DNA of 42,202 bases, from positions 1-42,202 of the forward strand of contig QIFC01000124.1 of the NCBI GenBank assembly GCA_003228685.1. The letters run 5' to 3'. Positions 1-7,549 of the stretch are shown here, one piece after another (positions within the stretch are counted from its first letter, which is position 1; each line of letters begins with the position of its first letter). The stretch is from Chloroflexota bacterium. Its GTDB lineage: Bacteria; Chloroflexota; Dehalococcoidia; DSTF01; RBG-16-68-14. The notes under the pieces are model-generated. The model was not told the DNA's origin. It saw only the letters and a program-made list of their open reading frames with translations, and did not search any database. Position numbers and translations under genes: made by a program.

Positions 1-637
1 GGTGGAGGCTGGCTGTCATATCCAGGAAGCTCTCAGCGGTGAGCAGCCCGACGGCGCCCGGGCCGGCCTGCAGCAAGCCGATGCCATTCGCCAGCGCTCG
101 TTTGCGGAAGACGTCCAGGTGGCGCGCCTCGTCCATGATCTGGGAAGCGAGGAAGAGGCCCGTCTCGAAGTGCTCAGCGCTCACGTTGGGCGCGAACTTC
201 CCCGGCAGATCGCCGGCGATGAACTCGACCTGCGTGAGGAACGTGCAGAGCTGCGACACCGCCATCTCTATGTCGTCTTCCAGTTCCGGCATCTCCTCCC
301 ACGGGATGTCAGTGGCGGAACTCCACTGGCGCTGGAGCGCCTCTTCGTAGATCATCATCGAGGAGTCAGACCATGACTCCGTCTTAAACATCCAGTGCTT
401 GCCCAGGTTCTGCGCGTCATCCCGAGGCGCCGAACCTCGCATGCGGCCGCTCTGGTTCCTGGTCATCTCTGGCGGGTCACCGTAGGTCCCCACGGAGATG
501 TCCTCCAGCGTGAGGCCTCGCTTGCCGGGCGTCACCCGCAGGCCACGCTCCGCCGCGGGGTTCTCCAACCAGGACAAGTCCAGGTCTTCGGCGTCCGGCT
601 CCTTGCGGAGCATCTCCAAGGTCTCTGCCTTCACCAT
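1..637 (-). CDS. Ferritin-like diiron protein (partial, C-terminus outside window)
   Basis: The first 212 residues are present; the reading frame runs off the left edge. The ATG at 637 is preceded by AGGAGG at a good distance, which fixes the start. Residues 115-180 are a helical stretch with E138 and a D-E170-A-R-H173 motif (ExxH), the iron-ligand pattern of ferritin-like/R2-like diiron proteins. The N-terminal 60 residues are polar and match no domain I recognise. Family members include ribonucleotide reductase R2-like oxidases and N-oxygenases; the missing second helix pair prevents a choice. The gene lies downstream of argB on the same strand but has its own strong promoter, so it is probably a separate transcript. 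Confidence 0.6.
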   Translation of the reverse strand, partial: MVKAETLEMLRKEPDAEDLDLSWLENPAAERGLRVTPGKRGLTLEDISVGTYGDPPEMTRNQSGRMRGSAPRDDAQNLGKHWMFKTESWSDSSMMIYEEALQRQWSSATDIPWEEMPELEDDIEMAVSQLCTFLTQVEFIAGDLPGKFAPNVSAEHFETGLFLASQIMDEARHLDVFRKRALANGIGLLQAGPGAVGLLTAESFLDMTASLH

Positions 638-696
638 CGTGTTGCCTCCTCTTGCGAGCCTGTCGCAGGGTATGCGTAAGTAATTGCTAAGCCACT

Positions 697-725
697 ATTT
701 TAGCAGACGCTCAGCTAGTATTCAA
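697..725 (-). promoter_or_regulatory. Sigma70-type promoter for the ferritin-like gene
   Basis: On the minus strand TTGAAT (720-725) and TAAAAT (697-702) are separated by exactly 17 bases. This matches four of six and five of six consensus positions. Transcription would start near 690, giving a leader of about 50 bases before the ATG at 637. Confidence 0.55.
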
Positions 726-749
726 CGTGGGTGGCGTGAACGTAGCAGA

Positions 750-1556
750 TTAGCCGATGCGCGTGGCTGAAGCGGTGTCAGGTTCCCGTAGCAGGGCGCG
801 AAGGGTACCTTCCTCGCGCCCGTCGGCAACCAGCGTGGATACGCCGGCGGACGCGGCCTTCACCGCCGAATCCAGCTTCGGGATCATGCCACCAGTGATC
901 GTTTCGCCCTTGAGGAGCCGCTTCGCTTCGGTCGTGGTCAGCTTCGCTTGCAGATTGCCCTCCCCGTCGAGGACACCTGCCACGTCCGTCAGATAGATCA
1001 GCCGCTCGGCGGGCAGCGCCGCCGCAACCTCGCCTGCTGCCGTATCGGCGTTCACGTTCAGAAGCTGGGCGCTCACGCTGCTGGAGTCCCCTTCGACCGC
1101 GATAGGAGCCATGACCGCAATCGCCCCGCTCTCGACGATGTTGAGGAGCGGCGCGGGCTCCACATGAGCAACCTTCCCGACAAAGCCGAGTTCCGCGTCG
1201 TAGCGTGTTGCTCGCAGCAACCCGCCGTCCGCTCCGGAAAGGCCGATCGCGCGAGCGCCGCGCGACTCCAGCTCTGCGACCAGATGTTTGTTGACGACTC
1301 CCGCCAGGACGGCCACCACCACGTCGAGCGCGGCCTCGTCTGTGGCGCGCAGCCCGTGGACGAAGCGAGTCTCGACGCCGTGCCGGTCGAGCCATTCGCT
1401 GATCGTCGCGCCACCACCATGCACCACGACTATGCGCTCGCCTTCTGCGTACAGCGCAGCGATGTCGTCGAGCGACGTGTCATAACTCCCGAGCGTGCTG
1501 CCGCCGATCTTGATGACGCTGATGCCAGAGGAGTTCGCTGATGCTTTAGACATCAT
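750..1556 (-). CDS. argB: Acetylglutamate kinase
   Basis: 268 residues, the usual size of ArgB, which phosphorylates N-acetylglutamate in the second step of arginine synthesis. The N-terminal KIGGSTLG and the VVHGGGA loop are the phosphate-binding glycine motifs of the amino-acid kinase fold, and the C-terminal GGMIPKL segment is also typical. Its ATG overlaps the argJ stop as ATGATG/TGA, so translation is coupled to argJ. It is the last gene of argC-argJ-argB. The sequence shows no long N-terminal helix of the arginine-sensitive hexameric type; whether it is feedback-inhibited cannot be judged. Confidence 0.93.
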   Translation of the reverse strand: MMSKASANSSGISVIKIGGSTLGSYDTSLDDIAALYAEGERIVVVHGGGATISEWLDRHGVETRFVHGLRATDEAALDVVVAVLAGVVNKHLVAELESRGARAIGLSGADGGLLRATRYDAELGFVGKVAHVEPAPLLNIVESGAIAVMAPIAVEGDSSSVSAQLLNVNADTAAGEVAAALPAERLIYLTDVAGVLDGEGNLQAKLTTTEAKRLLKGETITGGMIPKLDSAVKAASAGVSTLVADGREEGTLRALLREPDTASATRIG

Positions 1557-2767
1557 GTTGTGTATTCGGAGTTGATGCGCACGTAATCGGGCGTCAGATC
1601 GCAGCCCCAGGCCATCGCGGTCTCTTCGCCCTCGCCGAGGTCGATCTCGATCCGTACCTCTTCCTCAGCAAGTGCTTCGCGTAGGTCAGCGTCATCGAAG
1701 GGGACAGGTTCGCCCCGATAGGTCGCGACCCCCTGGAGCGCGAGTGAGATGCGTGTCTCCTCCGCCTGAATGCCACTGTAGCCGATTGCGTCCAGCACGC
1801 GGCCCCAGTTGGGATCGTTGCCGAACATGGCGGCCTTGACCAGCATCGAGCCCGCCACGGACTTGGCCGCGCGACGAGCCGCGGCGAGCGTAGCCCCGCC
1901 CCTCACGCGCACTTCGATCAGCTTCGTCGCGCCTTCACCATCGCGGGCGAGCTTCCGAGTAAGCGTCACCGCAACATGCTCCACAGCCGCGGCCAGGAGT
2001 GGTAGCGCCGCATGGTGTGGACCGATTGCCTCGCCGCCTGCGGCGCCGTTCGCCATCAGCAGCACCGTATCGTCCGGGCTCGTTTCGTTGTCGATCGTGA
2101 GCTGGTTGAACGACGCATCAACAGTTTGGTGAACGAGACTGGGGAAGACGGCCGGCTCAAGCTGGGCGTCCGTGGTGAGAAATCCAAGCATGGTCGCCAT
2201 GTTGGGGTTGATCATGCCCGAACCTTTGGCCACACCACCGACCGTGTAGGTAACTCCGCCGTATTCGAACTGAGCCGCCGCCTCCTTGGCGACGGTATCG
2301 GTCGTCATGATCGCGTGCGCCAGTTCGCTGCCACCGTCACGCGACAACTCAATCTTGGGCAGCCCTGCGCGGATACGATCCATCGGCAGAAGCCAGCCAG
2401 TGACGCCGGTGCTTGCCACGGCGACGTCCTCGACCGCAACGCCGAGCTGTTCGCCAACGAGCTGCGCCATCTCCCTCGCATCAGCCATTCCCCGCTCGCC
2501 CGTGAAGGCGTTGGCGACACCCGAGTTCACAACGAGCGCTTGGGCATGGAAGTCGGCCAGGTGCTCGCGCGAGACGCGGAGCGACGCGCCGGGAAAGCGA
2601 TGCGTGGTGTAGACTGCCCCCGCCACGCAGCGTCGGTCGGAGTAAAGCAATGATAGGTCCGGACGTTCCGCGATATCCTCTCGGATACGCGCGGCAGTAG
2701 CGCCGGCGGTGAACCCAATTGGTGACGTAACTGTGCCAGCCGGCACGTCGATGAGCGGCGCTTCCAT
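1553..2767 (-). CDS. argJ: Bifunctional ornithine acetyltransferase / N-acetylglutamate synthase
   Basis: 404 residues from the ATG at 2767, six bases beyond the argC stop. A longer frame back to 2839 exists but would overlap argC and add a low-complexity Arg/Pro tail unlike the family, so the shorter start is chosen. ArgJ moves the acetyl group from acetylornithine to glutamate, recycling the arginine pathway. The self-cleavage motif KGSGMINPNMATML is intact; the chain is normally cut before its Thr, which becomes the nucleophile. The C-terminal NSEYTT ending is typical. Whether it also uses acetyl-CoA cannot be told from sequence. Confidence 0.93.
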   Translation of the reverse strand: MEAPLIDVPAGTVTSPIGFTAGATAARIREDIAERPDLSLLYSDRRCVAGAVYTTHRFPGASLRVSREHLADFHAQALVVNSGVANAFTGERGMADAREMAQLVGEQLGVAVEDVAVASTGVTGWLLPMDRIRAGLPKIELSRDGGSELAHAIMTTDTVAKEAAAQFEYGGVTYTVGGVAKGSGMINPNMATMLGFLTTDAQLEPAVFPSLVHQTVDASFNQLTIDNETSPDDTVLLMANGAAGGEAIGPHHAALPLLAAAVEHVAVTLTRKLARDGEGATKLIEVRVRGGATLAAARRAAKSVAGSMLVKAAMFGNDPNWGRVLDAIGYSGIQAEETRISLALQGVATYRGEPVPFDDADLREALAEEEVRIEIDLGEGEETAMAWGCDLTPDYVRINSEYTT

Positions 2768-2772
2768 CGCGA

Positions 2773-3795
2773 CTACGGGTAGAGCGCCAGGCCCTCGAGC
2801 CCGGCGGTTTCGGGCAGACCCAGCATCAGGTTCAGGCACTGGACACCTCCTGATGCCCCGCCCTTGCCCAAGTTGTCCAGGCAGCTCACGATGATGAAGC
2901 GCCCCGCCTCTTCGTTGTAGGTCGGATAGACCAGACAGCGGTTACTGCCCACGGTTTGCTTCGTGCTCGGCGGAGCGTCCGCAACCTGCACGAACGGCGA
3001 GTCCGCGTAGAACTCCTGATACAGCTTGCGCAGCTTCTCCGTGGGGGTGCCATTCGTGCCTTCTCTCGGCGCGGCATAGGCCGTCGCCAGGATGCCACGC
3101 GTGATGGGTACCAGGTGCGGGACGAAGGCGATGCGTGGGGCGGGCGCCTCCCAGAGCGCGCCCAACTCTTGCGTCATCTCCGGCTGCTGATAGTGGCCAT
3201 CGAAGCCATACGCCGAGACAGACTCGTTCGTTTCGGAGAAGTGAGAACCCAGCTTCAGACTGCGGCCCGCGCCCGAAAGCCCCGTCTTGCTATCGACGAC
3301 AATGTCGCCGTCGACGAGGCCAGCCTGGACCGCCGGCGCGAAACCCAAGATCGCCGCCGCCGCGTGGCAGCCGGCGTTCGCGACGAGCTTCGCGTTCGAG
3401 ATTTCGTCGCGATGCAGCTCCGGGATGCCGAAGACGGCCTGCGAGAGCAGCTCCGGCGCGGGATGCGGCCCGTGGAAGCGCTCGTACTCCTTCGCGTCCT
3501 TGAGGCGGAAGTCCGAACTGAGGTCGACCACAGGCAGGCCGCGCTTGATGTATGGGGCCAGCCGTTCAGCGCTGGCGCCGTGTGGAAGCGCCGAGATTAC
3601 AGCGTCGACGTCGCCCAGCTCCTTCTCGACCTGCAGGCCGAGCGGCGCGAGGTGCGGGAAAACCTCGCCCAGCGGCTTGCCCGCCTCGCTGCGCCCGGTC
3701 ACCGAGGCGATCTCCACCCCTGGATGGCCGTGCAGAATGCGAGCGGCCTCTGCGCCCATATAGCCCGTGACGTTGATGATGCCTACGCGAACCAT
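2773..3795 (-). CDS. argC: N-acetyl-gamma-glutamyl-phosphate reductase
   Basis: 340 residues, family-length. ArgC reduces N-acetylglutamyl phosphate with NADPH to the semialdehyde. The N-terminal NVTGYMG is a variant of the nucleotide-binding GxxGxxG (first Gly replaced by Asn). The catalytic cysteine C143 lies in NAGCHAAA, where most ArgC have NPGCYPT. These variants suggest a divergent but functional branch; a LysY-like or dual role in lysine synthesis is possible but the argJ/argB neighbours favour arginine. GAGG lies seven bases before the ATG. First gene of the minus-strand arginine operon. Confidence 0.92.
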   Translation of the reverse strand: MVRVGIINVTGYMGAEAARILHGHPGVEIASVTGRSEAGKPLGEVFPHLAPLGLQVEKELGDVDAVISALPHGASAERLAPYIKRGLPVVDLSSDFRLKDAKEYERFHGPHPAPELLSQAVFGIPELHRDEISNAKLVANAGCHAAAAILGFAPAVQAGLVDGDIVVDSKTGLSGAGRSLKLGSHFSETNESVSAYGFDGHYQQPEMTQELGALWEAPAPRIAFVPHLVPITRGILATAYAAPREGTNGTPTEKLRKLYQEFYADSPFVQVADAPPSTKQTVGSNRCLVYPTYNEEAGRFIIVSCLDNLGKGGASGGVQCLNLMLGLPETAGLEGLALYP

Positions 3796-3874
3796 GTCTA
3801 CGCCTCAATTCGAATGTGTCGTTAAGTCTAACACCGGAGTCGCACTGACAGACAAGGGCTACTCGCGGCCGCCA

Positions 3875-4046
3875 GCAGATGCGAAGCTGACTGAAAGTCA
3901 GCCCATCTGCCAAGCTGACCACAGGTCAGCCCGTCATTCTGAGCGTAGCGCGGAATCTAGCCATGAGCGCAGAACACCCGTCGTCAAGACAGCGCCAGCA
4001 TCCAGCCGCAGAAGCGAAGCTTCTGCAAAGCCCGCCGGAGGCGGGC
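3875..4046. repeat. Cluster of perfect short-loop hairpins between argC and the attenuator
   Basis: Four compact inverted repeats are seen. GCTGACT-GAA-AGTCAGC (3886-3902) sits inside an outer stem GCAGATG/CATCTGC (3875-3881 with 3904-3910). GCTGACC-ACA-GGTCAGC (3914-3930) differs from the first by a compensated base pair. GCAGAAGC-GAA-GCTTCTGC is at 4008-4026 and GCCCGCC-GGA-GGCGGGC at 4030-4046. All have three-base loops. Similar hairpins occur at 14606, 20093 and 37764. They are probably REP-like intergenic repeats; the last one abuts the promoter at 4049 and could also stop transcription entering from the left. Confidence 0.7.
3933..3962 (+). repeat. Dispersed 30-bp repeat, copy 1
   Basis: Matches the copy at 5020-5049 at 28 of 30 positions. 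The core folds as ATTCT/GGAAT around GAGCGTAGCGC, with GC/GC pairs and a GTA loop. Weaker similarity continues downstream of both copies (a block ending in GCAGAAGCG), so the full unit may be about 85 bp. Confidence 0.7.
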
Positions 4047-4048
4047 CG

Positions 4049-4077
4049 TTGACAACGTCACCCACGTCTGGTATCCA
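4049..4077 (+). promoter_or_regulatory. Promoter of the attenuator transcript
   Basis: TTGACA (4049-4054), a 17-base spacer ending in TGG (extended -10), then TATCCA (4072-4077). The expected start, about seven bases on, falls at 4084-4087, on or just before the ATG of the leader peptide, so the transcript would be leaderless. Confidence 0.55.
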
Positions 4078-4086
4078 ACACCTAAC

Positions 4087-4149
4087 ATGAACGAACGCAG
4101 CATCATGCGCCTGGTACTGGTAATCAACTGCGTGGCAGCAGGCGACTGA
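4087..4149 (+). CDS. Putative branched-chain-amino-acid leader peptide
   Basis: A 20-residue reading frame reading M-N-E-R-S-I-M-R-L-V-L-V-I-N-C-V-A-A-G-D. Codons 9-13 are Leu-Val-Leu-Val-Ile, a run of control codons like those in ilv/leu leader peptides. No Shine-Dalgarno is seen; the promoter position predicts leaderless translation. The RNA has an overlapping set of stems: CGCCTG (4108-4113) with CAGGCG (4139-4144); GGCAGCAGGC (4134-4143) with GCCCGCTGCC (4176-4185; nine of ten pairs), which would act as antiterminator; and the terminator at 4177-4198. Stalling at the Leu/Val/Ile codons would free the antiterminator. The downstream gene is a methyltransferase, not an ilv gene. Confidence 0.6.
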   Translation: MNERSIMRLVLVINCVAAGD

Positions 4150-4176
4150 TCGCGCGTCCGGATCGAGAACAGTCAG

Positions 4177-4202
4177 CCCGCTGCCCGCAAGCAGCGGGTT
4201 TT
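4177..4202 (+). terminator. Attenuator terminator hairpin
   Basis: CCCGCTGC (4177-4184), loop CCGCAA, GCAGCGGG (4191-4198), followed by TTTT. This is a perfect eight-pair GC-rich stem. Its 5' arm is the same segment that can instead pair with the end of the leader-peptide coding region. It lies 20 bases before the methyltransferase ATG. Confidence 0.75.
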
Positions 4203-4222
4203 CTGATCCTTAGGAGGTTGAA

Positions 4223-4999
4223 ATGGCGCGGAAACCCTGGTACAAAGCCCTGTTCGAGCGCGACTACCACGACTACTTCTATCGAGCGGGACCACGCCCG
4301 CGTACGCAGGACGAGGACGCGCAGCGCTCGGCAGCTCAGGCCGATCTCATTGTGCAGGCGCTTGACCTGCCAAAAGGGGCGCGCGTGCTCGACCTTTGTT
4401 GTGGCTGGGGCCGGCTCTCGATCCCGCTCGCCCAGCGTGGCTATCGCGTCACTGGCCTCGACCTGTCTAAGTACCACATCAGGCTCGCCAAGCAGTCCGC
4501 GAAGCGGGCCGGTGTCGATGTGGAGTGGATCAACGCCGACATGCGCGAAATTCCGGGTCGCGCACGTTTCGACGCGGTGTTTAACTGCTTCACCTCGTTT
4601 GGCTACCTGGAGACTGAGTCGGAAGACCAACGCGTGCTGGAAGGCGTCCGTCGCGTCCTCAAGCCCGGCGGCACATTCTTCATCGACACGATGAACCATG
4701 ACAACCTGATGCGCGTGTTCCGCGAAAGCGAGTTCCGCGAGCTGCCCGATGGCGCGTACATGATGGAGCGCCGCAACTACGACGTCCGGACGGGGAGAAT
4801 CGAAAACGACTGGATCTACGTGACCCCCGAAGGCGAGCGCCACGTCCAGTCCCACTCGCTGCGGCTCTATACGTTCACCGAGTTGGAACGAATGCTGAAC
4901 GACGCCGGTCTGACTGCGCGCGAGACATGGGGCGACTTCCGCGGCAGCAACTACACAATGTACAGCCAGCGAATGGTCGTCCTGGCGGAACGATCGTGA
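4223..4999 (+). CDS. Class I SAM-dependent methyltransferase
   Basis: 258 residues. The SAM-binding motif I is VLDLCCGWGRLS (about residues 53-64), followed by GLDLS for the acidic loop, the DAVFNCFTSFGY segment after strand 4, and VLKPGGTFFID for the post-motif III strand. AGGAGG lies seven bases before the ATG. The substrate cannot be told. It stands alone downstream of a leader-peptide attenuator with Leu/Val/Ile control codons, so its expression may be tied to branched-chain amino-acid supply. No shared operon partner follows: a dispersed repeat and the oppositely oriented nth gene come next. Confidence 0.8.
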   Translation: MARKPWYKALFERDYHDYFYRAGPRPRTQDEDAQRSAAQADLIVQALDLPKGARVLDLCCGWGRLSIPLAQRGYRVTGLDLSKYHIRLAKQSAKRAGVDVEWINADMREIPGRARFDAVFNCFTSFGYLETESEDQRVLEGVRRVLKPGGTFFIDTMNHDNLMRVFRESEFRELPDGAYMMERRNYDVRTGRIENDWIYVTPEGERHVQSHSLRLYTFTELERMLNDAGLTARETWGDFRGSNYTMYSQRMVVLAERS

Positions 5000-5019
5000 C
5001 CCCACTCCGACCTACATCC

Positions 5020-5049
5020 GTCATTCCGAGCGTAGCGAGGAATCTAGCC
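5020..5049 (+). repeat. Dispersed 30-bp repeat, copy 2
   Basis: Second copy of the 3933-3962 repeat. Here the outer arms are exact, ATTCC (5023-5027) with GGAAT (5039-5043). It lies just after the methyltransferase stop, in the gap before the convergent nth gene. The two copies flank the attenuator-methyltransferase unit in the same orientation. Confidence 0.7.
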
Positions 5050-5106
5050 CTGCGAGCAAAGGCGCCGCTCGTTGAGACAGCGGCAGATGCGGGCAGAAGC
5101 GCACGT

Positions 5107-5799
5107 CTAGCTCTCAGCCGAAGGACAACCCATCGCCAGCGGACACTCGCCGCACCTCGGCTTTCGTGCCGAGCAGGTGCGTCGCCCGTGTTTGATCAAC
5201 TGGATGTGGAACGGATAGACCTGCTCCGGTTTGAGCATCGGCTCCAGCAGCTCGAACGCCTGCTCCGCCGTCGACTTCTCCGGGATCAGCCCCAGCCGTA
5301 TCGCCACGCGATGCACGTGCGTATCGACGGGCAACGCGGGCATGCCCAGCGAGAACAGCAGCACGCATGCGGCCGTCTTCGGCCCCACGCCGGGCAGGCT
5401 GCGCAGCCATGCGCGAGCCTCCTCCAGCGGCATCTCTTGCAGAAACGTCAGATCGAACGAACCGCGGCGGCTCCACACTTCGCGCAGCATCGCCTGCATG
5501 CGTGGGGCCTTCGTTGGCGCGAGGCCGCCCGGCTGGATCGCCTTCTCGATCTTCTTCACGTCGGCATCGAGCAGCGACTCGTAGTCCGGGAACTCGTTGA
5601 GCAGGCGGATAAACGCGCGGCCGGAGTTGGAGTCGGACGTGTTCTGCGACAGCAGCGTCAGCACCAACTCCGCGATCGGATCGCCGGCCGGCCGCCACGG
5701 CAGCGTGCCGTACTCGCCGTCCAGCAGCTCGATGATGCGCGCAGGCGTCAGCCGGCTCTTCGTCGAGCGCTTCGGCTTGGATGCGATGCGCGCGGCCAT
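5107..5799 (-). CDS. nth: Endonuclease III-like DNA glycosylase/AP lyase
   Basis: 230 residues, the usual length for endonuclease III. The helix-hairpin-helix LPGVGPKTA carries the catalytic lysine, and PVDTHVHR carries the catalytic aspartate. The C-terminal C-x6-C-x2-C-x5-C (CSARKPRCGECPLAMGC) is the [4Fe-4S] loop. The protein removes oxidised pyrimidines and cuts the abasic strand in base-excision repair. A short basic N-terminal tail precedes the HhH-GPD domain. It is next to ada, so this stretch is a small DNA-repair neighbourhood, though the two genes diverge. Confidence 0.88.
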   Translation of the reverse strand: MAARIASKPKRSTKSRLTPARIIELLDGEYGTLPWRPAGDPIAELVLTLLSQNTSDSNSGRAFIRLLNEFPDYESLLDADVKKIEKAIQPGGLAPTKAPRMQAMLREVWSRRGSFDLTFLQEMPLEEARAWLRSLPGVGPKTAACVLLFSLGMPALPVDTHVHRVAIRLGLIPEKSTAEQAFELLEPMLKPEQVYPFHIQLIKHGRRTCSARKPRCGECPLAMGCPSAES

Positions 5800-5972
5800 G
5801 CGGCGAGCTTAGCGAATCGTGGGCCGTACCTTCCAGGTCAGCGCTCAATTTGTAGCCTAACCGCTTGCAGATCAACTGGCCTTACGCCTTGATTACAAAA
5901 AGAGAATTCGACCGCAAGATTCGGATAGACTGCCTTTGTCCCCTGCCGTACCTTCGAGGCAGGAGGAATGCC

Positions 5973-7049
5973 ATGACAGTAGCAACCAACGGCAAGCATC
6001 CTGAGACGCCCACGGAAGAGGTCTGGTGGCAGGCGTCCGTCGACCGAGACGAGCGCTTCCGCAACCTGTTTGTTCTGGCCGTGCGCACCACGGGCATCTA
6101 CTGCCGGCCCACCTGCCCGGCCCGCCGCCCCAAGCGCGAGAACGCGCGCTTCTTCGCCACGCCCGAAGAGGCCAGGAGCGCGGGCTTCCGCGCCTGCAAA
6201 CGCTGCAGGCCGGACGCGCTCGACGCCGAGGATCCGGCCGTGGAACTAGCGCGACGCGTCTGCCAGCAGATCGACGCCCACGTCGACGAACAGCTCACGC
6301 TCGCGGACCTCTCCTCGCGCCTGAACGTCAGCCCGTTCCATCTCCAGCGCACGTTCAAGCGCGTTACCGGCATCACGCCCAACGAATACCTGCGGGCCCG
6401 CCGCCTCGCCGCGCTGAAAGGCGGCCTGCAGGACGGTGAGAGCATTCTGTCATCGCTCTACGGCGCGGGCTTCGGGTCCAGCAGCCGCGTCTACGAACAA
6501 GCGTCGGCCGCGCTCGGCATGACGCCCGCCACGTTCCGTAAGGGCGGCGTGGGGATGGCCATTGGTTTTGAGATCGCGGATTGCCCGCTCGGGCGACTGC
6601 TCGTCGCCGCGACGGAGCGCGGCGTCTGCGCCGTGTACTTAGGCGATTCCGACAGCGAGCTGTCGGCGATCCTCCGCAGCGAGTTCCCGAAGGCCGAGAT
6701 CGGCGAAGGCGGGCCGGAGATGACGGCGACCGTGGACGCGATCCTGGCCCACCTGCAAGGCGAGCAGCCCCACCTCGATTTGCCGCTCGACGTGCAGGCG
6801 ACGGCTTTCCAGCGCCGCGTCTGGGACGAACTGCGGCGCATTCCCTACGGCGAGCAGCGTTCGTATCAGCAAATCGCCGAAGCGTTGGGCCGGCCAACCA
6901 GCGCCCGCGCCGTCGGGCGGGCCTGCGCGAGCAACCCCGCCTCGGTCGTCATTCCCTGCCACCGCGCTGTCGGCAGCGACGGCAAGCTGCACGGCTACCG
7001 CTGGGGCCTCGACCGCAAGCAGAAACTCCTCGAGCGTGAACAGACGTGA
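5973..7049 (+). CDS. ada: Ada: methylphosphotriester sensor/O6-methylguanine-DNA methyltransferase
   Basis: 358 residues from ATG 5973, with AGGAGG at 5961-5966; the frame is open back to 5865 but lacks a ribosome site there. The N-terminal Ada zinc domain has four cysteines C44, C48, C75 and C78; C44 (GIYCRPTC) would accept the phosphotriester methyl. An AraC-type HTH domain follows (about 90-180; LTLADLSSRLNVSPFHLQ). The C-terminal alkyltransferase has active-site C329 in PCHR and RAVGRACASNP. Both the sensor and the repair half are intact, so it should activate genes for alkylation damage and repair O6-methylguanine. It overlaps the next gene. Confidence 0.93.
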   Translation: MTVATNGKHPETPTEEVWWQASVDRDERFRNLFVLAVRTTGIYCRPTCPARRPKRENARFFATPEEARSAGFRACKRCRPDALDAEDPAVELARRVCQQIDAHVDEQLTLADLSSRLNVSPFHLQRTFKRVTGITPNEYLRARRLAALKGGLQDGESILSSLYGAGFGSSSRVYEQASAALGMTPATFRKGGVGMAIGFEIADCPLGRLLVAATERGVCAVYLGDSDSELSAILRSEFPKAEIGEGGPEMTATVDAILAHLQGEQPHLDLPLDVQATAFQRRVWDELRRIPYGEQRSYQQIAEALGRPTSARAVGRACASNPASVVIPCHRAVGSDGKLHGYRWGLDRKQKLLEREQT

Positions 7050-7549
7050 CCTCTCGCGCCAAACGCAACGCCTGGCTTCGCCTCGACGACGAGGCGCTGC
7101 TCAAGCAATGCAAAGAAGACCGCTACAAGTCGGGCGGGCCGGGAGGTCAGCGCCGCAACAAGGTCGAGACCGCCCTAAAACTGCACCACGCAGCGTCCGG
7201 CGCTTCCGTCCACGCCAACAACTCCCGCTACCTGCAACGCAACCGCCTCAGCGCTGTCCGACACCTCCGCGAACGCATCGCGATCGAATCGCGCGTGCCG
7301 TTCGACCTGGAGTCGCCCACGGTGCCGGACGAGTTCGCCGCGTACGTCGGCCCGAAAGGCGCGCTGTCGATCAACCGGAAGAACGCGTCGTATCCGCTCG
7401 TGGTCGCCACCGCGCTCGATGCCCTAGAGGCGGCCGGCGGGAGCTACGCGAAGGCCGGGAAGGCTCTCGGAATCACGACGAGCCAGTTGGTGAAGTTCCT
7501 GAAAGCGGACCGCGAGATCCAGCGCGCGATGCGGCGCGCGATCAGTTAG
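7046..7549 (+). CDS. GGQ-motif peptide chain release factor-like protein
   Basis: 167 residues. The GTG at 7046 overlaps the ada stop (GTGA), suggesting coupled translation. Residues 28-45 (SGGPGGQRRNKVETALK) form the RF-1 catalytic core with G33-G34-Q35, the motif that hydrolyses peptidyl-tRNA in the ribosome. There is no codon-recognition domain, so it is not RF1/RF2; it resembles small release-factor-like proteins related to ArfB and mitochondrial C12orf65, which rescue stalled ribosomes. The C-terminal half (about 115-160) looks like a small helical HTH-like domain (GSYAKAGKALGITTSQLVKFL), which is not the usual ArfB basic tail. Confidence 0.75.
   Translation: MTSRAKRNAWLRLDDEALLKQCKEDRYKSGGPGGQRRNKVETALKLHHAASGASVHANNSRYLQRNRLSAVRHLRERIAIESRVPFDLESPTVPDEFAAYVGPKGALSINRKNASYPLVVATALDALEAAGGSYAKAGKALGITTSQLVKFLKADREIQRAMRRAIS

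Noticed and set aside
2768-2839. Longer argJ start
   Set aside because: It would run into argC; the ATG six bases past the argC stop gives the family N-terminus.
2956-3825. 289-codon plus-strand frame over argC
   Set aside because: High-GC shadow of argC with Arg/Glu-rich low-complexity composition.
4124-5005. 293-codon minus-strand frame opposite the methyltransferase
   Set aside because: It is the mirror of a clear methyltransferase, starts without a ribosome site and has no recognised domains.
5865-5972. Longer ada start
   Set aside because: AGGAGG and family N-terminus both favour 5973.
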